Shown: positions 31,802-40,088 of the stretch, in pieces | Layout of the letters: every line of letters begins with the position of its first letter | How positions within the stretch are numbered: position 1 is the first letter of the stretch | Assembly: GCF_040655735.1 (NCBI RefSeq) | Contig: NZ_JBFAKK010000001.1 | Location: 248,001 to 312,000 of the forward strand | Length of the DNA stretch: 64,000 nt | Origin: Phytomonospora sp040655735 | GTDB lineage: Bacteria; Actinomycetota; Actinomycetes; Mycobacteriales; Micromonosporaceae | Reading direction: 5' to 3' | Position numbers and translations under genes: made by a program | Notes under the pieces: model-generated | Database searches by the model: none | The model's input: the letters and a program-made list of their open reading frames with translations, nothing else | What the model was told of the DNA's origin: nothing

Positions 31802-32413
31802 ATGACATCACCGAAGATCCGCCTGGTCACCGGCGCCTCGTCGGGCATCGGGCCGGCCACGGCGCTGGAGGACGTGCCGCAGGACGCGGCCCGCGAGGAG
31901 TTCGAGGTGAACCTCTTCGCACCGGCTCGGCTGGCGCAGTTGGTGCTGCCGTATATGCGCGCGCACGGTTCGGGGACGATCGTCAACGTCTCCTCGATCG
32001 GCGGGGAGATCGCGCTGCCCCTCGGTGCCTGGTACTACGCGTCGAAGCACGCCCTCGAAGCGCTGTCGGACACCCTGCGCATGGAGGCCGGGACTTTCGG
32101 GATCGACGTCGTGCTCGTCCAGCCGGGGATCATCAAGACCGGTTTCGAGGACCGGACGGCCGCGCAGTTGAGGCGTTACTCCGGGGCGGGCGCCTACCGT
32201 GAGATGGCCGAGAAGATGGCCGACCGCAGTGAGGCGGGATTGAGCGAGGGCTCCGACCCGCAGGTGGTCGCCGACGTCATCCGGGAGGCCGTCGAGGCGG
32301 AGCGGCCGGCGACGCGCTATGCCGTCGGGTGGCTGGCCGAGAAGCTGCTGGAGCTCAACCGGACGCTGCCGGACCGCGAGTTCGACGCCCTGATGTGCCG
32401 CTCGGTGAACTGA
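31802..32413 (+). CDS. Short-chain dehydrogenase with large internal deletion
   Basis: 203 residues from ATG 31802 (GGAG 8 bp upstream). The N-terminus has the cofactor loop VTGASSGIGPATALE, but the next residues are EDVPQDAAREEFEVNLFAP, which belong after the NNAG motif in classical SDRs. About 75 residues, including strands 2-4 and NNAG, are missing in frame. Catalytic S (VNVSSIGG) and YxxxK (YYASK) remain. Intact relatives have about 275 residues. The product is unlikely to bind NADP normally. Divergent from the GbsR-type regulator that presumably controlled it. Confidence 0.8.
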   Translation: MTSPKIRLVTGASSGIGPATALEDVPQDAAREEFEVNLFAPARLAQLVLPYMRAHGSGTIVNVSSIGGEIALPLGAWYYASKHALEALSDTLRMEAGTFGIDVVLVQPGIIKTGFEDRTAAQLRRYSGAGAYREMAEKMADRSEAGLSEGSDPQVVADVIREAVEAERPATRYAVGWLAEKLLELNRTLPDREFDALMCRSVN

Positions 32414-32420
32414 CCGGTGG

Positions 32421-32870
32421 CTACGGGCGCCGCGCCTCGGCCCGCCGCCGGATCGAGGTGAGCATCCGCGCCACGACGATCTTGTGCGCGCCCGAGGTGA
32501 TCACCAGCGTGCGGTAGACCAGGCCGCGCAGTCCCGGGAAGTCGGCGTCGGTACGGGCGGCCAGGTCGGTCCCGCCGTCGCGCTCGGTGAGGGTGAAGGT
32601 CAGCCGGTAGCGGGAGAAGCGGTGTCGGCCGCTGAGTCGCAGCCGTTTCCCTTCGACGGCCTCGGTGACCTCGAAGCCGGGCGCGGTCGCGCCGAGGCCG
32701 GGCGGCCGGCCGAAGGCGCGGCGAGGCTCGGTGCCGACCAGGTGCGCGAAGAGGCCGGTCGCCGCCGAGGGCCTTGAGGTGAACTGCGCGGCGAGGGAGC
32801 GCCACACGGCGTCGGCCGGCGCGTCGATGAGAACGTGAGGTTCGTCGACGAACGCGGGTGCGGTGGTCAT
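32421..32870 (-). CDS. SRPBCC family protein
   Basis: 149 residues starting with the typical START-like entry strand EPHVLIDAPADAVWRSLAAQ, followed by RLRLSGRHRFSRYRLTFTLTE and a long C-terminal helix (HKIVVARMLTSIRRRAE). The fold is a hydrophobic-pocket ligand binder such as polyketide cyclase-like or AHSA1-like proteins. It is the last gene of the MFS-TetR-SGNH-SRPBCC operon, 10 bp after the SGNH stop. Confidence 0.82.
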   Translation of the reverse strand: MTTAPAFVDEPHVLIDAPADAVWRSLAAQFTSRPSAATGLFAHLVGTEPRRAFGRPPGLGATAPGFEVTEAVEGKRLRLSGRHRFSRYRLTFTLTERDGGTDLAARTDADFPGLRGLVYRTLVITSGAHKIVVARMLTSIRRRAEARRP

Positions 32871-32880
32871 GTCCTGCTCC

Positions 32881-33573
32881 TCACAGTTCGATGACGTCGG
32901 CGACGGCCTCGGCCCAGCGGCGGTAGCCCGTGCCAGAGGGGTGGAAGCGGTCGCGGGCGAAGAAGTCGGCGTTCAGCGGCGTGAGCGCCGCCGAGTTGAG
33001 CCAGGTCGCGGTGGGAAACCCCGCACAGACCTGGCGGGAGACCTCGTCGAGAGCGGCCGCCCGCCGAGCCAGGTAACGGGCGAGCGAGCGCGGCAGCGAG
33101 GGGAAGGACTCGAATGGGGGCACCCCGGCGACCACGACCAGCTCCGCGCGTTCGGTCAGGCCGCCGACGATGGCGCTCAGGTCCTCGCCCCACTCGGCGA
33201 GCGGGCGGCGGCCGAGCACGTCGTTGACGCCGGCGAGGAGCACGGCGACGTCGAGACCCGAGCCCAGGCGGGGGAGGAGCCGGTGGCGGATGCGGCGGGC
33301 CGTGGCGGCGTTCTGACCGACGACCTGCCACGCGGCGGGCCTGCCCGACCGCCGGGCGAGTTCGTGGGCGAGTCCGCCGGCGAAACCTTCGGTGTGGGCG
33401 TCGACCCCGCAGCCCGCGGCGGTCGACTCGCCGAGCACGCCGACGAGGACCGGCCGGCCGTCGCCCTCGCCGGCAGTCCCGTCGAGCGGGCCGGCCGCCG
33501 GGGGAAGTTTCTCGGTGCGGGATCGGACCCACATTCCCTGGACGGCCACGAGGGGCAGCAGCAGCGGATTCAC
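32881..33573 (-). CDS. SGNH/GDSL hydrolase with GES nucleophile block
   Basis: 230 residues from GTG 33573, whose last bases overlap the TetR stop (GTGA), implying translational coupling. Block I reads VLGESTAAGCGVDAH with Ser in place but Glu instead of the usual Asp; block III is GVNDV; block V is DRFHPSGTGY with the catalytic Asp and His. A hydrophobic N-terminus (NPLLLPLVAVQGMWV) may anchor it in the membrane. Likely an esterase or acyl hydrolase. The operon with an MFS exporter suggests a role in detoxification or modification of an exported compound. Confidence 0.88.
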   Translation of the reverse strand: MNPLLLPLVAVQGMWVRSRTEKLPPAAGPLDGTAGEGDGRPVLVGVLGESTAAGCGVDAHTEGFAGGLAHELARRSGRPAAWQVVGQNAATARRIRHRLLPRLGSGLDVAVLLAGVNDVLGRRPLAEWGEDLSAIVGGLTERAELVVVAGVPPFESFPSLPRSLARYLARRAAALDEVSRQVCAGFPTATWLNSAALTPLNADFFARDRFHPSGTGYRRWAEAVADVIEL

Positions 33574-34118
33574 GACGGCCTCGTCTCGTCGAGGAGGCGG
33601 ACGACGGCCGCGCGGCTGCCGCCGGTCAGGTCGGCGCCGACGGCCTGGAGCAGCATCACCAGCGCTCCGTCGGCGAGGAAGGCGGCCAGCGCAGGCGGCG
33701 GGGCGCCGGTGAGCCGCCCGGCCTCGGTCAGCACGGCGGTGATGAGCGAGCGGCACCGCGCCGCCACCTCCTCGTCGCCGCGGGCGAGGGCGGAGGCCTG
33801 GAGCCACAGGCCGCTGATGGTGCCGTCGGCGACGAGTTCGCGGAATCCGGCGCCCATCGCCTCGAACGGTTCGGCCGACTCCGCCGCGGCGGTCGCCCCG
33901 AACACCGCGGTGACCCGGGCCTCCATCTCGTCGAGGCAGGCGAGGAAGAAGGCCAGCTTGCTGCCGAAGAGCCGGAACACATAGGACTGCGAGACGCCGA
34001 TCTCCTCGGCGACCCGCTGGATCGCGCCCGTCGTCAGGCCCTGGTCGGCGAACACGCGCATACCGACGGCGACGGCGTGCTCGCGTCGCCGGGGCGCGGT
34101 GGAACGGCTGTCTCCCAT
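33570..34118 (-). CDS. TetR family regulator
   Basis: 182 residues with an N-terminal HTH (TTGAIQRVAEEIGVSQSYVF, RLFGSKLAFFLACLDEME). The remaining helices form the ligand and dimer domain. It lies within an operon: 22 bp after the MFS gene and overlapping the start of the SGNH gene. A small dyad GTAGTAACTAC (34133-34143) spans the junction with the MFS stop. It may regulate the operon promoter upstream of the MFS gene. Confidence 0.92.
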   Translation of the reverse strand: MGDSRSTAPRRREHAVAVGMRVFADQGLTTGAIQRVAEEIGVSQSYVFRLFGSKLAFFLACLDEMEARVTAVFGATAAAESAEPFEAMGAGFRELVADGTISGLWLQASALARGDEEVAARCRSLITAVLTEAGRLTGAPPPALAAFLADGALVMLLQAVGADLTGGSRAAVVRLLDETRPS

Positions 34119-34139
34119 GGCCCGATGATGCCGTAGTAA

Positions 34140-35276
34140 CTACTTACTTCCAAATTTCTCCGGGACTTTGGCACGCCCGCCGGCGACCGCCAGTATCGCC
34201 GCACCGGCACAGAGCCCGGCGGTCCACGCCAGGGCCGCCGCCGGACCGGTGCGGTCGGCGAGCGCTCCGGCCGCCCACGGCCCGAGCGATTGGCCGGCGG
34301 CGAACACGACCGTGAGTGCGGCGAGCAGGCCGGTGCCGCCGCCGAGCGCGGTGGCGCGGCCGGTCACGGCGGCCGGGACCATCATGAAGGCGCTGCCGAA
34401 CAGCAGCGCGGAGGCCAGGATCAGCGGCCATGACAGCCGCGCCAGCGGCAGCGCGGCGGCGACGGCGAGGGTCGCCAGCAGCGCGGCGAGGGCGCGGGCG
34501 CCCGGCCAGGCGGTGAGCGGCTTCGTCCACAGTAGAGGCGCGAGCACGGCGCTGAGCCCGATGAGCGCCCAGGTCGCCGCGACGAGCGCGGTGGGAACCC
34601 GGTTGGCGGCGAGGTAGGCCGAAAGGAAGGTCACGTAGGCGATGTAGCCGGCGCCGAAGAGCGCGTAGGCCGTCGCCATCGGGACGATTCCCCGAGTCTT
34701 CCCGGCCGGCTTCGGCCTGTCGGCGGCCTCGACTCCACGTGCTCCCGGCGAGGCGGCCACGGTCGCGACGGCGGCCATGACGCCGAGCAGTAGCCAGCCG
34801 AGCCGCCATCGGTCGGGTGCGCCGTCGAGCAGGGGAGGGATCGCGCCACCGGTCAGTGCGACGCCGAGTCCGGCGCCGGCGAAGTAGATCGCCACCGCGC
34901 CCTTGGCGGCCAGGCGGGCGGCCAGGCTCGCGCCGGTGATGAAGACGAGGGCGCCGGTGAAGCCGCCGGCGCCCCGGATGAGGACGAGGGCGGTGTGCGA
35001 GCCGGTCAGCGCGGTCGCCGCGAGGGTGGCCGCCGTCAGTCCCATGCCCCAGCGGAACAGTGCGGCCGCGCCGAAACGGCGGGCGAGCGCCGCGGTCGCG
35101 GCCGCTCCGGCGAGATAGCCGATGCCGTTGGCGGTGGTGAGCACGCCCGCTTCGGCGAGGGTCCAGTCCAGCTCGGTGCGCATGGCCGGGACGAAGAGTC
35201 CGTAGCCGAAGCGGGCGAAACCGAGGGCGACGGCGGTGCCGAGGGCGAGCCGGAGTGCCTGTGTGCGGGGGTTCAT
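34140..35276 (-). CDS. MFS transporter, YbfB/YjiJ-like
   Basis: 378 residues from ATG 35276, with 12 hydrophobic segments. The start ALGFARFGYGLFVPAMRTEL and TTANGIGYLAGA are characteristic of the MFS_4 (YbfB/YjiJ) group. Substrate unknown, probably small-molecule efflux. It is the first gene of a four-gene minus-strand operon. Its promoter region shares two near-identical dyads (35296-35348) with the divergent TetR gene. Confidence 0.88.
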   Translation of the reverse strand: MNPRTQALRLALGTAVALGFARFGYGLFVPAMRTELDWTLAEAGVLTTANGIGYLAGAAATAALARRFGAAALFRWGMGLTAATLAATALTGSHTALVLIRGAGGFTGALVFITGASLAARLAAKGAVAIYFAGAGLGVALTGGAIPPLLDGAPDRWRLGWLLLGVMAAVATVAASPGARGVEAADRPKPAGKTRGIVPMATAYALFGAGYIAYVTFLSAYLAANRVPTALVAATWALIGLSAVLAPLLWTKPLTAWPGARALAALLATLAVAAALPLARLSWPLILASALLFGSAFMMVPAAVTGRATALGGGTGLLAALTVVFAAGQSLGPWAAGALADRTGPAAALAWTAGLCAGAAILAVAGGRAKVPEKFGSK

Positions 35277-35295
35277 GGGGACGTCCTGAGGTAGA

Positions 35296-35348
35296 TCGAA
35301 CCGATCGGTACGACCCAACCGTAGAGGACATCGAACCGCTCGGTACGA
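35296..35348. promoter_or_regulatory. Two TetR-type operators between MFS and TetR genes
   Basis: TCGAACCGATCGGTACGA (35296-35313) and TCGAACCGCTCGGTACGA (35331-35348) are near-palindromes differing at one base, spaced 35 bp. TACGAT (35344-35349) inside the second is a plausible -10 box for the TetR gene, six bases before ATG 35356, making that mRNA leaderless. The TetR protein at 35356 is the expected binder, controlling itself and the MFS operon. Confidence 0.8.
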
Positions 35349-35355
35349 TCAGGTC

Positions 35356-35964
35356 ATGCCAGTCGCGAAGGGAACATCGCTCGACCCCGTACGCACCCGC
35401 GAGTCAATGCTCGCCGCGGCCACGGTCCTGCTCTATGAGCGCGGCCTCGACGGCGTCGGCGTCAGCGAGCTGTGCAAGGCCGTCGGCGCCTCGAAGGAGA
35501 CGCTCTACCGGCACTTCGGGTCGAAGGAGGGCCTCGTCGCCGCCGTCCTTCAGGCCCGCAGTGACCGCGTCATCCGATGGATCACCGAAGCCGCCGAGGC
35601 GGCCGGTCCCGAGCCGCGGGCGCGACTCGCCGCCGTCTTCGACGCCCTCGGCGGCTGGTACGCCGAACCCGGTTTCCGGGGCTGCGCCATCGTCAACGCC
35701 GCCACCCAGCACCACCACGACCCCGCCCGGACCGTCGCGTCCGCGCACCTCGGCCGCTACCTCGAACTGCTCTCCGGCATCGCCGCCGACGCCGGGTCAA
35801 CCCGTCCCGAGCGTCTCGGCAGGCAGCTGCTGATCCTCCTCGAAGGCGCGACCGTCGTCGCCGACCACCACGACCCCGACGGCACCACCGCCGCCGACGC
35901 GAAGGCAGCCGCCCTCGCGCTTCTCGCCACCGTTTCGCCCTCACCCCGAAAGCAGGCCGCATGA
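35356..35964 (+). CDS. TetR family regulator
   Basis: 202 residues. HTH about residues 30-55 (VGVSELCKAVGASKETLYRH, FGSKEGLVAAVL). The ligand domain contains FRGCAIVNAATQHHHDP, a pattern common in TetR_C-type regulators of this group. Its promoter carries two dyads. Its last codon overlaps the start of the serine hydrolase gene (ATGA), so the two are co-translated. Confidence 0.93.
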   Translation: MPVAKGTSLDPVRTRESMLAAATVLLYERGLDGVGVSELCKAVGASKETLYRHFGSKEGLVAAVLQARSDRVIRWITEAAEAAGPEPRARLAAVFDALGGWYAEPGFRGCAIVNAATQHHHDPARTVASAHLGRYLELLSGIAADAGSTRPERLGRQLLILLEGATVVADHHDPDGTTAADAKAAALALLATVSPSPRKQAA

Positions 35965-37097
35965 CCGTCAACGGCACCACCGCACCGGGCTTCGAAGCCG
36001 TCGCCGACGCCTTCGCCGCCAACTTCTCCGTCCACGGTGAACTCGGCGCCGCCTTCACCGCCTACCGCGACGGCGAGCTGGTCGCCGACCTCTGGGGCGG
36101 TGCGGCCGACCGGGATACCGGCCGTGCGTGGACCCCCGACACCTTGCAGCTCATCTTCTCGGGCGCGAAGGGGCTCACCACCGCCTGCGTGCTCCTGCTC
36201 GCCGAACGCGGTGCGCTCGACCTCGACGCACCCGTGGCCCGCTACTGGCCGGAGTTCGCCGCCGCGGGGAAGTCCCGCATCACCGTTCGCGAGGTCCTCA
36301 GCCATCAGGCCCGCCTCCCCGGTGTCGGCGAGCCGCACGATTACGCCGACTGGCTGGACCACGCGACCATGGCGGGGCTGCTCGCCGCGCAGGCTCCGGT
36401 CGACGACCCGCGGGCCGGGTTCGCCTACCACGCGGTCACCTTCGGCTGGCTCACCGGAGAGCTCGTCCTGCGTGTCGACGGCCGCTCGATCGGCACGTTC
36501 TTCGCCGAGGAGTTCGCCGCCCCGCTCGGTCTCGACGTGTTCATGGGCCTGCCTGACGAGCACCACCACCGCGCGTCCATCATGGTCGGCGCGCCCGGGG
36601 TCCTCGCCGACGTCCCGGCCGACGAGTCCGACCCGCTGCTCGTGCTGACCCGCAACATCCTCGTGGGATCCGAGGGCCCGGGCATCTGGAACGACCCCGC
36701 CTTCCGGCGTACCGAGCAGGCCGCGATCGGTGTCCACGCCAGCGCGCGTGGGATGGCCCGCTTCTACGCCTGCCTCGCCCGGGGCGGTGAGCTCGACGGC
36801 GTGCGCGTGCTGAAGGAGTCCACAGTGGAGGCCGGCCGCCGCGAGGTCCGGCGCGGCATCGAACCCACCTGGAACGGGCCCATGGTCTACGGGACGGGCT
36901 TCGAGCTGCAGAACGAGTCGCTGCGCTTCGGAGCGCCGGTGGACGCCTTCGGCCACGCGGGCTGGGGCGGATCGCGCCACGCGGCCTGGCCGGAGCAGAG
37001 GATCGGGTACTCCTACGTCATGAACGAGATCCGCACGGCCGTGCCCGACCGGCGGCCCCTCGACCTGCTCGACGCGCTGTACAAGTCGGCCGCCTGA
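35961..37097 (+). CDS. Class C beta-lactamase-like serine hydrolase (esterase)
   Basis: 378 residues from ATG 35961. The SxxK nucleophile motif is S67-G-A-K70 (FSGAKGL); the tyrosine motif lies near FAYHAVTFGWLTGEL; the late GHAGWGGS takes the place of KTG/HxG. There is no signal peptide, so it is cytosolic. These features fit EstB-type esterases, which hydrolyse esters rather than beta-lactams. Coupled to the preceding TetR gene. Converges with the next TetR gene (stops 2 bp apart). Confidence 0.9.
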   Translation: MTVNGTTAPGFEAVADAFAANFSVHGELGAAFTAYRDGELVADLWGGAADRDTGRAWTPDTLQLIFSGAKGLTTACVLLLAERGALDLDAPVARYWPEFAAAGKSRITVREVLSHQARLPGVGEPHDYADWLDHATMAGLLAAQAPVDDPRAGFAYHAVTFGWLTGELVLRVDGRSIGTFFAEEFAAPLGLDVFMGLPDEHHHRASIMVGAPGVLADVPADESDPLLVLTRNILVGSEGPGIWNDPAFRRTEQAAIGVHASARGMARFYACLARGGELDGVRVLKESTVEAGRREVRRGIEPTWNGPMVYGTGFELQNESLRFGAPVDAFGHAGWGGSRHAAWPEQRIGYSYVMNEIRTAVPDRRPLDLLDALYKSAA

Positions 37098-37098
37098 G

Positions 37099-37707
37099 TC
37101 AGTGCGGTGTCCAGCCGCTCTCGACCGAGCGGCGGCACGCGGCGGCCTCGTCGCCGCACGAGGTGAACAGCGCGGCCAGCATCGGGACCGCGTTGCCGAG
37201 AGCCTGCCGGGGGAGCGGTCCGTTGACGACGAGGGAAGCCAGGCCGTGTCCGATCGTCCAGCTCTGGACGGCGAGCCCGGCGGCGTCGACGTCGGTCCGG
37301 AAGCGGCCGACGCCCTTGGCGCGCTCGACGGCCTCGACGAGGGCGTGGAGGGTCGCGTCGGCGGCGGCCGGATCCTCGAGTTCGAAGCCGGCGTCGAACA
37401 TGACGCGGTAGAGGTCGGGTTCGGCGAGGGCGTTGGCCAGGTAGGCCGCGCCGAGGGCGGCGAGGTCGCGCACCGGGTCCTCGGTCCGGGGGACCTCGGC
37501 CAGCCGGGCCGCCAGGCGGCCGAAGCCCTCCTGGCGCATCGCCTTCCAGAGCCCGTCCATGCCGCCGAAGTAGGTGTAGACGGCCATGGTGGACGCTCCG
37601 GTCCCGGCGACCAGGGACCGGAGCGTCACCGGCTGCCGCTCGCGCAGCATCTGGGCGGCGCGCTGGATGAGCTTCGCGCGTACCGCCGGATCCTTCGTTC
37701 TCACCAT
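37099..37707 (-). CDS. TetR family regulator
   Basis: 202 residues from ATG 37707. HTH LRSLVAGTGASTMAVYTYFG, then GMDGLWKAMRQEGF; helical C-terminal domain with DLYRVMFDAGFELED, seen in TetR_C regulators. A perfect 15-bp dyad (37721-37735) sits just upstream and between it and the divergent RidA gene, so it probably controls both. An in-frame ATG at 37746 would overlap the dyad. Confidence 0.92.
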   Translation of the reverse strand: MVRTKDPAVRAKLIQRAAQMLRERQPVTLRSLVAGTGASTMAVYTYFGGMDGLWKAMRQEGFGRLAARLAEVPRTEDPVRDLAALGAAYLANALAEPDLYRVMFDAGFELEDPAAADATLHALVEAVERAKGVGRFRTDVDAAGLAVQSWTIGHGLASLVVNGPLPRQALGNAVPMLAALFTSCGDEAAACRRSVESGWTPH

Positions 37708-37720
37708 GACCCCAACAATA

Positions 37721-37735
37721 CATAGCGCTGCTATG
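37721..37735. promoter_or_regulatory. Dyad operator between TetR and RidA genes
   Basis: CATAGC (37721-37726) and GCTATG (37730-37735) with spacer GCT form a perfect 15-bp dyad in an AT-richer patch, 14 bp from the TetR start and 36 bp from the RidA start. Confidence 0.75.
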
Positions 37736-37770
37736 CTTTGGGGCATCGACCGTCCGACGAAGGAGTCACG

Positions 37771-38178
37771 ATGACGATCACCCTGGTCAACCCCGACTGC
37801 CTGCCCAAGCCCGACGTCTACCGTCAGCTGTCCATCGCCACCGGCTCGCGGCTGGTGTTCCTGGCCGGACAGGTCGCCCGCGACGCCGAGGGCCGGCCCG
37901 TCGGCGCCGGTGACTTCGCCGCCCAGGTCGAACAGGCCTACCTCAACATCGGCCGGGCGCTGGCCGAGATCGGCGGCTCATTCGACGACGTGGCGAAACT
38001 GACGATCTACGTCGTCGACTGGAGCCCGGAGAAGTACCCGCTGCTGGGGGAGGGCGTCGCGAGGGCGGCGGCCGAGCTAGGCGTCGACCCCGTCAAGCCG
38101 ATCACTCTGCTGGGCGTCGCCGCGCTCGGCGAGCCCGACCTGATGGTGGAGGTGGAGGCGACGGCGGTGCTGGACTGA
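37771..38178 (+). CDS. RidA family protein
   Basis: 135 residues from ATG 37771 (GGAG 6 bp upstream). Typical Rid core: GSRLVFLAGQVARDAEG, AQVEQAYLNIGRALAEIGGS, VAKLTIYVVDW, and a C-terminal VEATAVL strand. Rid proteins hydrolyse reactive enamine/imine intermediates from PLP enzymes. The conserved active-site Arg of archetypal RidA is not evident in this C-terminus (GEPDLMVEVEATAVLD), so it may be a Rid2-7 type. An aminotransferase lies two genes downstream, a sensible partner. Confidence 0.88.
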   Translation: MTITLVNPDCLPKPDVYRQLSIATGSRLVFLAGQVARDAEGRPVGAGDFAAQVEQAYLNIGRALAEIGGSFDDVAKLTIYVVDWSPEKYPLLGEGVARAAAELGVDPVKPITLLGVAALGEPDLMVEVEATAVLD

Positions 38179-38202
38179 GCGGGGCCCGCCCGGAAGCGGC
38201 CT

Positions 38203-38236
38203 GGACAGACTGTCCGGCCCGGACGTATCGTCCGGG
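38203..38236 (+). promoter_or_regulatory. Two adjacent dyads before the YheO/DauR-like regulator
   Basis: GGACAG-A-CTGTCC (38203-38215) and CCCGGACG-TAT-CGTCCGGG (38218-38236) are perfect dyads, the second ending one base before ATG 38238. They may be an operator or act as a terminator for the RidA gene plus operator. Confidence 0.55.
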
Positions 38237-38237
38237 C

Positions 38238-38879
38238 ATGCGTGCGAGCGAGCCGGCCGACGACCGCGTCCGAACCTGGTCACCGGTATGCCGCGCGGTC
38301 GCGGCCCTCCTCGGCCCCTACGCCGAAGTGGTCCTCCACGACGCCGCCACCGACCGCGTCCTCGCCATCTGGAACCCGATGACGGCGCGCGCCCCGGGAG
38401 ACCCCTCGCTGCTCGGCGAACTCGACGACCTCGACCCCGCCGCCGAGGACGTCTTCGGCCCCTACGAGAAGGTCCTCGCCGACGGCCGCCGCCTTTCGTC
38501 GGTCAGCGCCGTTCTCCGCGACGCCGAGGGGGAACCGTCGGCCGTCCTGTGCGTGAACCTCGACCGCACCCCGCTCGACCAGGCCGCCGCGGTCCTCGCC
38601 GGCTTCGCCGCACCGAGAACGCGGCGACCCGAACCGCTCTTCGAGCGGGACTGGCCCGAGCGCGTCCACCGGATCGTCGGCGGCTTCGTCCACGAGAGCG
38701 GCCGGCCCGTCGAACGCCTCACCCGCGAAGACCGCCTCACCGTCGTCGCCCGCCTCGACGACGCCGGCGTCTTCGCCCTGCGCCGCTCGGCACCCGAGGT
38801 CGCCCGCGCCCTCCAGACCTCCCGATCCACCCTCTACGCCCTGCTCGCCGAGCACCGGGCACGAAGGAGCCCGCGATGA
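38238..38879 (+). CDS. YheO/DauR-like PAS-HTH regulator
   Basis: 213 residues. The N-terminal YheO-type PAS domain shows GPYAEVVLHDAATDRVLAIW, FGPYEKVLADGRRLSSVSAV and AVLCVNLD. The C-terminal HTH is VVARLDDAGVFALRRSAPEV followed by ARALQTSRSTLYALLAE. DauR, the best-known member, represses D-arginine catabolism. The gene is followed with ATGA overlap by a PLP aminotransferase and preceded by RidA, so amino acid catabolism is likely. The ligand is inference. Confidence 0.85.
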   Translation: MRASEPADDRVRTWSPVCRAVAALLGPYAEVVLHDAATDRVLAIWNPMTARAPGDPSLLGELDDLDPAAEDVFGPYEKVLADGRRLSSVSAVLRDAEGEPSAVLCVNLDRTPLDQAAAVLAGFAAPRTRRPEPLFERDWPERVHRIVGGFVHESGRPVERLTREDRLTVVARLDDAGVFALRRSAPEVARALQTSRSTLYALLAEHRARRSPR

Positions 38880-40009
38880 CCCGCCTGCCCGAGTTCCGGC
38901 TGGAGACCTACTTCTCGCGCTGGGAGTTCACCGCGCGACACCACCTCACCGCCTCCGACGCGCAGAGCATGTCGCTGCGCGAACTCCTCGAACTCGCCGA
39001 CGACGCCGACCGCGATGCCTTCGAGAACCTCCACCTCGGCTACACCGAGACCTTCGGCGACCCGGGGCTGCGCGCGGCGATCGCCGAGGGCTACTACGAC
39101 GTCGGCCCCGACGACGTCCTGTGCGTCGCGGGGGCCGAGGAGGGCCTGTTCCTGGCGATGAACGTCCTCCTCGACGCCGGTGACCACGCCGTCGTCGTCA
39201 CCCCGAACTACCAGGCCGCCGAGACCGTCCCGCTGTCCTTGTGCGAGGTCACCGGCGTCGCCCTCGATCCCGAGCGCGACTGGGCGCTCGACCTCGACCG
39301 CGTCCGCGCGGCGATGCGCCCCAACACCCGTGTGGTGTCGGTGAACTTCCCCAACAACCCCACCGGCAAGGTCATCTCCCGAGCCGACTTCGCCGAGCTG
39401 TCCACGCTCTGCGCCGAACGCGGTGTCCACCTTTTCAGCGACGAGGTCTACCGCGGCCTCGAACTCGACCCCGCGCGCCGGCTGCCGCAGGCCGCCGACC
39501 TCGCCGACTCGGCGCTCTCGTTGAACGTGACCTCGAAGGCACTGGGCCTGCCGGGCCTGCGGATCGGCTGGATCGCCTGCCGGGACCGTGAACTGCGCTC
39601 GCGTCTCGAACGCGCCAAGCACTACACGACCATCTGCAACTCCGCCCCGAGCGAGGTGCTGGCCCGCATCGCTTTGAAGGCGAGCGAGACCATTCTGGAC
39701 CGCAACCGCGCCCTGATCGCGGCCTCCCTTCCTCTCTTCGACGACTTCTTCGCCGAGTTCGCCGCCGACTTCGAGTGGCGGGCGCCCGACGGCGGCTGTG
39801 TCGCCTACCCCCGCTACCTCGGCGCGGACGGTGTCGAGGACTTCTGCGCCCGCCTGGTCGAGGAGGCGGGTGTGCTGCTGCTGCCCGCGAGCATCTACCG
39901 CTCCGAGCTGACGCCCACACCCACCGATCGCTTCCGCATCGGGGTCGGCCGCGCCCACCCCGAGCAGGGTCTGGACGCCCTCGCGAAGTGGATGCGCGAG
40001 CGCCGCTGA
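38876..40009 (+). CDS. Class I/II PLP aminotransferase
   Basis: 377 residues from ATG 38876, coupled to the regulator stop. Motifs: GAEEGLFLAMNVLLDAGDHA, NFPNNPTGKV, SDEVYRGLE, Schiff-base K221 (NVTSKALGLPGLRIGW), and the substrate arginine in DRFRIGVGR. The group contains many unassigned amino acid aminotransferases and decarboxylase-like enzymes. With RidA and a DauR-like regulator the set looks like an amino acid degradation unit producing reactive enamines. Substrate not readable. Confidence 0.9.
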   Translation: MTRLPEFRLETYFSRWEFTARHHLTASDAQSMSLRELLELADDADRDAFENLHLGYTETFGDPGLRAAIAEGYYDVGPDDVLCVAGAEEGLFLAMNVLLDAGDHAVVVTPNYQAAETVPLSLCEVTGVALDPERDWALDLDRVRAAMRPNTRVVSVNFPNNPTGKVISRADFAELSTLCAERGVHLFSDEVYRGLELDPARRLPQAADLADSALSLNVTSKALGLPGLRIGWIACRDRELRSRLERAKHYTTICNSAPSEVLARIALKASETILDRNRALIAASLPLFDDFFAEFAADFEWRAPDGGCVAYPRYLGADGVEDFCARLVEEAGVLLLPASIYRSELTPTPTDRFRIGVGRAHPEQGLDALAKWMRERR

Positions 40010-40088
40010 GGCGGCCCTTCCGCGGCGACTGCGCCGCCCGGTCCGCCGTCCCCGCCAAGGGGCGCGCAGGCGACGGCGTCAAGCGGCC

